Positions 20,011 to 24,989 of a stretch of DNA of 24,989 bases are shown here, in pieces. The notes beneath the pieces are model-generated. The model worked only from the letters and a program-made list of their open reading frames with translations. It was not told where the DNA came from and did no database searches. A program made the position numbers and the translations under genes. The stretch is from Monosiga brevicollis MX1. Lineage: Eukaryota > Opisthokonta > Choanoflagellata > Craspedida > Salpingoecidae. The stretch's first letter is position 1. Each line of letters begins with the position of its first letter. Location of the stretch: NCBI RefSeq assembly GCF_000002865.3, contig NW_001865075.1:80688-105676 (forward strand), given 5' to 3'.

Positions 20011-20532
20011 GCTCGAAAGCACTGAATATTCATAAAGTAAAATACTTTTATACATACACCCTTGATCTGACAAATTTTGGTTCTATGGCTTACCTTTGGT
20101 GTCTCTTACTGAACCTTGTCGATACCTCAATCCTCTGGTTTCTGCACTCTGTTAACGTTATCCCCGTACCTCGAGATCGCTTCATCTCTGCTGATCATCC
20201 TTCCCTCATCACGCCTCTCTTTCATCCTCTCGTGTTGCTGTTGGAGGAGAAACCGTCGCGAGGTCAGTGTGTGATGGCAGCGCCGGGCGGGTCCTCCCCC
20301 TCCCCCCCTCCCTCCCCCTCACTCTCCCCTTACACACCCCGTTTGGACACGCAACCACGCCAAGGCTGAGGTTGCTCGCCATGTTTCACCGCCTTGGGTG
20401 TCGCGATGCCCGCATCTCATCATGCGAGATCTTTCATTGGCGCACGTGATCTCGCTCATGATCTCGCTCATGATCTCGCGCCCATGCTCCTCTGGCCTGA
20501 CGGCACTGATTCCTTGACAGGGGAGCAGCACA
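20011..20532. promoter_or_regulatory. Divergent gap, PIG-V / RMDN
   Basis: These 522 bases hold both promoters. Notable elements are a C-rich tract (20290-20335), an inverted repeat ATCTC...GAGAT (about 20414-20430), a CACGTG E-box at 20443-20448, and immediately after it three 12-base tandem units GATCTCGCTCAT (20448-20483, the last one diverged). The E-box is the site type expected for a His5-Glu9-Arg13 bHLH factor such as the one encoded at 7274-8470; any link is only a suggestion. Confidence 0.45.
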
Positions 20533-22392
20533 ATGGTGACGCTGACTCTCTTAGACAACATGGGCCCCTGGCACATTTTTGCGGCCGGCTGTGCCACGGG
20601 CGCGGCGACAGCTGGGTTGCTGGCCTGGCTGCGAAGCTCACCCGCTCGCGGTGGTGCCCCAGTCCTGAGCGAGGTGGGGCAGTTGGCGGCTGCGATCGCG
20701 GCACTGACGCAGCAGGTGCAGCAGTTGGACACCACCATCAGCATTACGGCGCCGCTTCGAAACGATGATGATGAGTTTCAAATGGCCTCAGACGTCCTCC
20801 GCATCGAAGCTGAACGCCCCCCACCTAGTCATCCATTAGCTACCAGCAGCGGCAGTCCAATGGTGGAGGTGACCGTGCGGGCTGGATCGCCCGGTCCCGA
20901 GCCCGTGCCCGTTGTGCCCAACCACTATGCGGTACGTGCGTTCTGCTCCAACTCACCGACCCATATACCAATGTCAACAGCCGAAACCAGTGCAATCGTA
21001 CCTCCCACTCCACCTCTGACGTCAGCGCCACCTGGTGTTTTCAACAGACGGCAGACGAGTTACGGGATGGTCACAAGGTTGAAGAGGCCGCCGACTACGT
21101 CCTTCAACATCAGCAACAGTTTTTGGCCGATGCTGAAGGTTTGCCCGTGTCAAGGCGGCTTAACCTTGCTTCTGGACTCGTCCTCCGGTACACGTCAAGC
21201 TAAATATCATTACCTCTGCGCTCTCTTCCTCGTAGGCCTTTGGCGTCTCTGCCGAGCCTACTATGACAAGGGGGAAATTCACAAGGACATCAAACAGGTC
21301 TGACAACACCTCAAAGTGCTGCGCAACAAAGTGCACACGACTCGTTGCTCATGCTCCGCTTTGGGCTGGCTTGTGTAGGAGCAACTGAATGCCGCCATTC
21401 CTCGCGGCAAAGACGCCATCGCCAAGGACCCCAACAATGCACGTGCTCATAAATGGTGAGTGCGCTCTTTCTGGTCTGTCCCCCGTTCGCGCGCTCGCGT
21501 ACCTAAAGCCATGTCTGCGGGAGTGCGCAGGTATGCGATTGTCCAAGGTGCCCTGTCCGATTTTGTATCGCTTCAAGAGAAGCTTGAGTGCGGTATGCTC
21601 TTTCGAAAGCATGTGGAGCGCAGTCTGGAGCTGGATCCCTCTGACGCGCTCGCCCACCATCTCTTGGGCCGTTTTTGCTTTGAGGTATGGGATGATGGCA
21701 TCAGCGCCCCGCTTCAGCGGCTGCCGCCCGCTGCATTTCTCGCGTCTCATGGCATGACCATACCAACGAAAATGTCTGTGGTGGTACAGGTGGCCAAGTT
21801 GACCTGGTTTGAAAAGCAAGCCTGCAAAACATTTATCGGCACTCCCCCAGAGGCAACCTATGAGGAGACCCTGAGCCACTTTGAACAGGTGCGATCCGGT
21901 TTTCCCCCGTTGTGTTTCACCTTTTTACATCCTCTAGCTCTACTCGCAACGGGGAAAGACAACATGATTGCTCTGGCTCACTTCCGTGCGTCGGGCCATC
22001 ATCCTAGGCGGACAAGTATCAGCCCAACTGGATCATGAACTTGCTTTTCATGGGCAAGGTCAGCGAGATCAGGCCGCACACTTCTCTACTCCTGGCTCAT
22101 GCTGGGCCTCGCGTGCCCGCCCTCTGACTACGCGTGCTATCCATGGGTTCTGCAGTGCTGCGTGCAGTTGGGCCGCAAGGCTGATGCCAAACGCTACTTT
22201 CGTCAAGCCGCCGAACTGCCTGCCGGGACGCCCGAGGTCAGCGACTTGGTTGCGCCCTGCCCGACGTAGAGCTTGTGCTTAAAGGGAATGTGCTTGCTTA
22301 ATTATTTCTCGTTTTTTCTCATGCCATTACGCTGACCACACGTGTTGCCTCAGGATAACACGGCGCAAGCCGAAGCACGACAACTGATGTAA
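20533..22392 (+). CDS. RMDN: Regulator of microtubule dynamics (RMDN) family protein
   Basis: This is a tail of TPR-like helices behind an N-terminal membrane anchor, as in RMDN3/PTPIP51, which tethers mitochondria to the ER. Nine exons (20533-20931, 21048-21138, 21236-21297, 21379-21455, 21531-21684, 21790-21888, 22008-22058, 22156-22236, 22354-22392) join in phase to 350 residues; human RMDN3 has 470. Residues 11-33 are hydrophobic (WHIFAAGCATGAATAGLLAWL). A coiled stretch (VGQLAAAIAALTQQVQQLD) and a Pro/Ser-rich linker follow, with no obvious FFAT motif. The helical domain starts at TADELRDGHKVEEAADYVL, then LWRLCRAYYDKG, AIAKDPNNARAHKWYAIVQG, FRKHVERSLELDPSDALAHHLLGRFCFE, KLTWFEKQACKTFIGTPPEATYEETL and LGRKADAKRYFRQAAELP. 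These align with the RMDN order. The anchor-plus-linker layout favours RMDN3 over RMDN1/2, but orthology needs a tree. Confidence 0.9.
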
Positions 22393-22834
22393 CTGGATGA
22401 AGCTGTTTCTGGCCACCAAGCCGAGGGCGGTGCGCGGCCGGATGGCATTTGGATAAATTGGTGTCAGATTGGGAGTCGTGCAAACCCCATAATTTACAAC
22501 AGAAGGATAAAACGCCAAGGCGATGAAGACCAGTGTTTCAAGTCGGGAAAAGAACAAGAAAGGAACAGGCAGGTCGACCATCTCGGCCACCTTGCGAATC
22601 TCGTCGCGCGGGTGGTTGTGACTCTTTTGGTGCACAAATGCTCGTCAACGAAAGTGCGCGGGCCAGCTATCCTTGTGGGAGCGCGCTTTGGTCGAGCTTC
22701 CTTGCTCTGCCTCTGTTGTCTGCGCCTGCGCTTGCGCCTGCGTCAAGTTCCAAGGCCCGTGAGCCAAGCGCGCAGAGGCAAAGCACAGGCAGGCGGGGCT
22801 GCAATGCAGTCGGCACTTGGGTCCGTCCACAAAC
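22393..22834. other. Convergent region, RMDN / LYRM9-like, unresolved
   Basis: The region holds the RMDN 3' end and the unresolved last exon(s) of the LYR protein. On the minus strand, 22623 downward stays open and reads SHNHPRDEIRKVAEMVDLPV after a possible CAAAAG acceptor, in phase with the preceding exon. If used in full this frame would run into the RMDN last exon, so a stop or splice earlier is likely. The stretch 22700-22800 is rich in CGCCTGCG-type short repeats and looks intronic. Confidence 0.4.
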
Positions 22835-23168
22835 CTGAGCAATGATCCAATCGAGATCCTGGTGTGCGCGTGCCCCCATTTCCTCAAACCGCTCCACTTC
22901 TACATCTTCCTGATGCTGCATAAACTCCTATCCGTCCCATGCGTCACTCGGCGATGAGTTCAGATCATCAAGGAAAGAACCGTCGCGCGGCACACAAGCC
23001 ATACGCCAGACAACCAGCCGTTTAGATCACAGAGTAACGCACATCGCGAAGAAAATGCTGATAATAGCTGCGCTGCTCCGCCTGTGGAATCGCCCGCAGC
23101 TTGCGGTACAACTGCCGGTACAGCGCCCGCGCTGCCGTCGCCGCCACTTTGCGTGTCGATGTCGCCAT
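22835..23168 (-). CDS. LYRM9: LYRM9-like LYR-motif protein (3' end unresolved)
   Basis: This is a small mitochondrial LYR-family protein; such proteins bind the acyl carrier protein and help assemble respiratory complexes or Fe-S enzymes. Two exons are clear: 23168-23043 and 22927-22835 (73 residues). Exon 1 gives ALYRQLYRKLRAIP, a double LYR motif, then RSYYQHFLRD with the downstream Phe typical of the family. Exon 2 gives EFMQHQEDVEVERFEEMG and HQDLDWIIAQ, matching the LYRM9 pattern of F-x-H-x2-E-D, ERI and D-DWI. Human LYRM9 ends a few residues after DWI, so only a short C-terminus is missing. A GTTTGT donor follows Gln73, and a possible third exon starts at 22623. The N-terminus MATSTRKVAATAARALYR is basic and hydroxylated like a mitochondrial targeting peptide. 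It is convergent with RMDN. Confidence 0.8.
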
Positions 23169-24147
23169 CCCTCCGTCTTCAAAATAAGAGAGCACAATAC
23201 AGTACCCTCTAAAGTATACAACAACGTCAGATTAAATCTGAGCATGCATGCGTGCAAGCGTAGCTTGGGGATCGACGGCGATGACGAGAGTTTACACGGA
23301 TGAGCTGGGTGTCTGGACGATGCGCAACGGCATCGTACCTAGGATGTGTTTTGCCATGTTCTTGGGAAACGATTCCATCATGCCGAAGCGCCCCAAGCCA
23401 GCTTTACACATCACTCATTTCTGGTGCACAAAGTGGACAAGTACCTCAAGGCTGGGCCCAGCCACGACCACGATGTAGAGCACATGTGGTGTCCTCACCG
23501 GGTCAACGACCACATTCCACTCATCAATCCGTGTCCCCATTCCCACCAAACCGTCTCAGGGCAGGAAACTCCTCCCTATCCAACCGCTGCGCATGCTTGG
23601 CAACAACACATTCTTGTCCTCTTGGGTGCCTGGTTTTCCGCCTGCTGCCACACCCTCCGCCCTGCCCACGCGTCCCCAGCCCAAACTTGTCGTTCGTTCT
23701 CAAACAAAGTCCCCGACGTTCCCAGCCCTCGCCTGACAGACAGCAAGGTGCGACAGGCCTCACAATGCTTCCCGTTTCCCAAGCCTGCTTTTGCAGTCTA
23801 GCCTGGGCTCCGCCTTCTTTCTTCCACCTTGATGTTGCTACGATCCACCCTCAAACGCTCCGAGAGCCTCAACTTGCCTTTACTTGCCTTTTCAGTGTAA
23901 AAGGTGAACACGCACCACACACGCGTCTATCACTGTAACAGCTGCTTCAGGCCATTGGCCGTATCCTGACCAAGCCAACCGCAACAGGCCAGTGCCCTGC
24001 CGCCTCACCCGTCAGAGTGCCATTTTCTCCCCACCACCAAGCCTGTTTGGGTCTATGGTGCATTTCGTTCCATCGGCTTGCATCTTTGTATCGCGTCGTG
24101 AGTTCTCTGCATCGCCCCTGTCCCCCTGTCTCCTGTCCCCGCCCATC
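23169..24147. promoter_or_regulatory. Divergent gap before the right-edge gene
   Basis: This is almost 1 kb without a recognisable gene. A plus-strand frame at 23248-23478 includes MTRVYTDELGVWTMRNGI and could be a small upstream exon, with a GTACCT after it as a possible donor, but nothing supports it further. A Pro/Cys-rich plus frame (23346-23938) has no domain. From 23908 the frame of the right-edge gene is open, with in-frame ATGs at 24055 and 24148. Confidence 0.4.
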
Positions 24148-24989
24148 ATGTGCGAGGCTACCCCCACGACGACGCGCCGCAGCGGCTTGAGCCGGTTGAT
24201 GGCTCACCGAAGCCAGCACCGCCGTGATCGTCAGACCCGCAAAGTTCAACAGCTTGTGGACCGAGCGGACCACAGCCTGGCCAAGTCGCCCGCCCCGCTG
24301 CCGGCCACGTCTTCACGCACCTCATCCTTTATCAGTGACGAGGCAGAGTTGCCTGCCCGGCGTGGTGCCAAGCGTCGCCGCAGCTCTTGGTTCAGTCTGA
24401 TGCGCCTACCCTTTGCAGGCTGTGCCACCTGCCGAACCGCCGAGCCCACCAACCCCATTGAAGACCTCATGTCTGATTGGTGGCAAGAACAGCGCATCAC
24501 GGCCCTGCTGTCAACCACCATGCCGCCGCAGGAGCCCTCGCCCAAGCACCTCGCTGACCGTCCAGCTCCCCCTGCCCTGAGCCGGAGCCGAGGCAGCTTT
24601 GACCTTCAGCTTGCCGCCCTCAACTTGACCATCCCCATGCACACCCCAGACAGCACCGACACAGATATGGTGGCGGAACCTGCGGTCCAACCCCACAGCG
24701 ACGAAGCTCGCCTGGCAGCGGAACCACCAGCAGAAATGGTACCGAATGCGACAAACACCCCCGTGTCACCAGTGTCATCATCCTCGGTCCCACGCCGCCG
24801 TCGTTGTTCCTCGGAGACGCCGTCGCTCTGCAAGATTGTCGAGGAACCATGTGAAATCAACACGGCCGCTTTACCAGCCGCATCGTCAGCACCTCCCTAC
24901 CTGCACAGCACCAGCCTGAACCAGCTCGCAACGGCACGCTTTTCTTTACACGAGAAGATTCAGCGATGGGTGTCAGACCCAGAGTTTGT
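24148..24989 (+). CDS. Unidentified Ser/Pro/Arg-rich protein, partial at right edge
   Basis: An open frame of 280 codons continues past the window end without a stop. I do not recognise the protein. Near the N-terminus it has a basic segment (RRSGLSRLMAHRSQHRRDRQ), a second one (RRGAKRRRSSWFSLMRLPF), then a short ordered-looking stretch PIEDLMSDWWQEQRITALL. The rest is disordered Ser/Thr/Pro/Ala sequence with a further basic patch (SSVPRRRRCSSE), and it ends in a helical stretch near FSLHEKIQRWVSDPEF. No signal peptide or membrane segment is seen. Start at 24148 (CATCATGT) is a choice; 24055 is also in frame and would add 31 residues. Clean codon use and a long stop-free frame argue for a real exon, while the reverse strand also has long frames here. 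Compositions of this kind occur in regulatory and cytoskeletal scaffold proteins, but no function is assigned. Confidence 0.6.
   Translation, partial: MCEATPTTTRRSGLSRLMAHRSQHRRDRQTRKVQQLVDRADHSLAKSPAPLPATSSRTSSFISDEAELPARRGAKRRRSSWFSLMRLPFAGCATCRTAEPTNPIEDLMSDWWQEQRITALLSTTMPPQEPSPKHLADRPAPPALSRSRGSFDLQLAALNLTIPMHTPDSTDTDMVAEPAVQPHSDEARLAAEPPAEMVPNATNTPVSPVSSSSVPRRRRCSSETPSLCKIVEEPCEINTAALPAASSAPPYLHSTSLNQLATARFSLHEKIQRWVSDPEF

Noticed and set aside
23300-23938. Pro/Cys-rich plus-strand frame as a gene
   Set aside because: It has no recognisable domain, overlaps a second open frame and lacks consistent splice borders; treated as upstream sequence.
24246-24863. Minus-strand genes opposite the right-edge frame
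   Set aside because: The minus frames are broken by stops and carry no motif, whereas the plus frame is open for 280 codons.

Overview
The window is nuclear DNA from a gene-dense, intron-rich eukaryote. Eleven genes could be assembled by joining GT...AG exons whose phases agree. A twelfth open frame runs off the right edge. Introns are mostly about 75 to 150 bp, intergenic spaces are 40 to 1,400 bp, and dinucleotide repeats are abundant. The gene set looks animal-like although the genome is compact: BRPF with PHD-ePHD-bromodomain-PWWP, SLBP, ERICH2, RMDN, LYRM9, and a bHLH protein with a PAS-like domain. Together these suggest a unicellular relative of animals, most likely a choanoflagellate of the Monosiga type. 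The organism is an inference; no ribosomal RNA or mitochondrial marker is present to confirm it.

Layout from left to right: a GA-rich array (1-408); a BRPF-family chromatin reader on the minus strand (487-5446, 19 exons); the TFIIH subunit TTDA/GTF2H5 on plus (6060-6430); a single-exon bHLH protein with a PAS-like domain on minus (7274-8470); an ERICH2 homologue on plus (9898-10888); a secretory-pathway sulfotransferase on minus (11149-12474); the histone mRNA stem-loop binding protein SLBP on plus (12978-14389); an aldo-keto reductase on minus (14428 to about 16000); the exosome cap subunit CSL4/EXOSC1 on plus (16512-17870); the GPI mannosyltransferase PIG-V on minus (18008-20010); an RMDN-family protein on plus (20533-22392); a LYRM9-like LYR protein on minus (about 22623-23168); and an unidentified serine/proline-rich frame on plus (24148 to the edge).

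The twelve genes alternate strand without exception, so every neighbouring pair is divergent (shared upstream region) or convergent (shared 3' region). The divergent gaps carry the long microsatellites and pyrimidine tracts; some convergent gaps are very short (38 bp between SLBP and the reductase, 137 bp between CSL4 and PIG-V). The genes are not one pathway. They cover chromatin and transcription (BRPF, TTDA, bHLH), RNA metabolism (SLBP, CSL4), the secretory pathway (sulfotransferase, PIG-V), mitochondria and the cytoskeleton (LYRM9, RMDN), and cytosolic metabolism (reductase).

No mobile element with coding capacity, RNA gene or CRISPR array was found. Points worth a second look are an exon-like fragment of the BRPF ePHD finger in the TTDA/bHLH gap, a dinucleotide repeat that is in frame within the BRPF C-terminus, an Arg/Asp repeat N-terminus on SLBP, a cysteine-rich insert in the sulfotransferase, and a strong isolated hairpin near 9741-9788.
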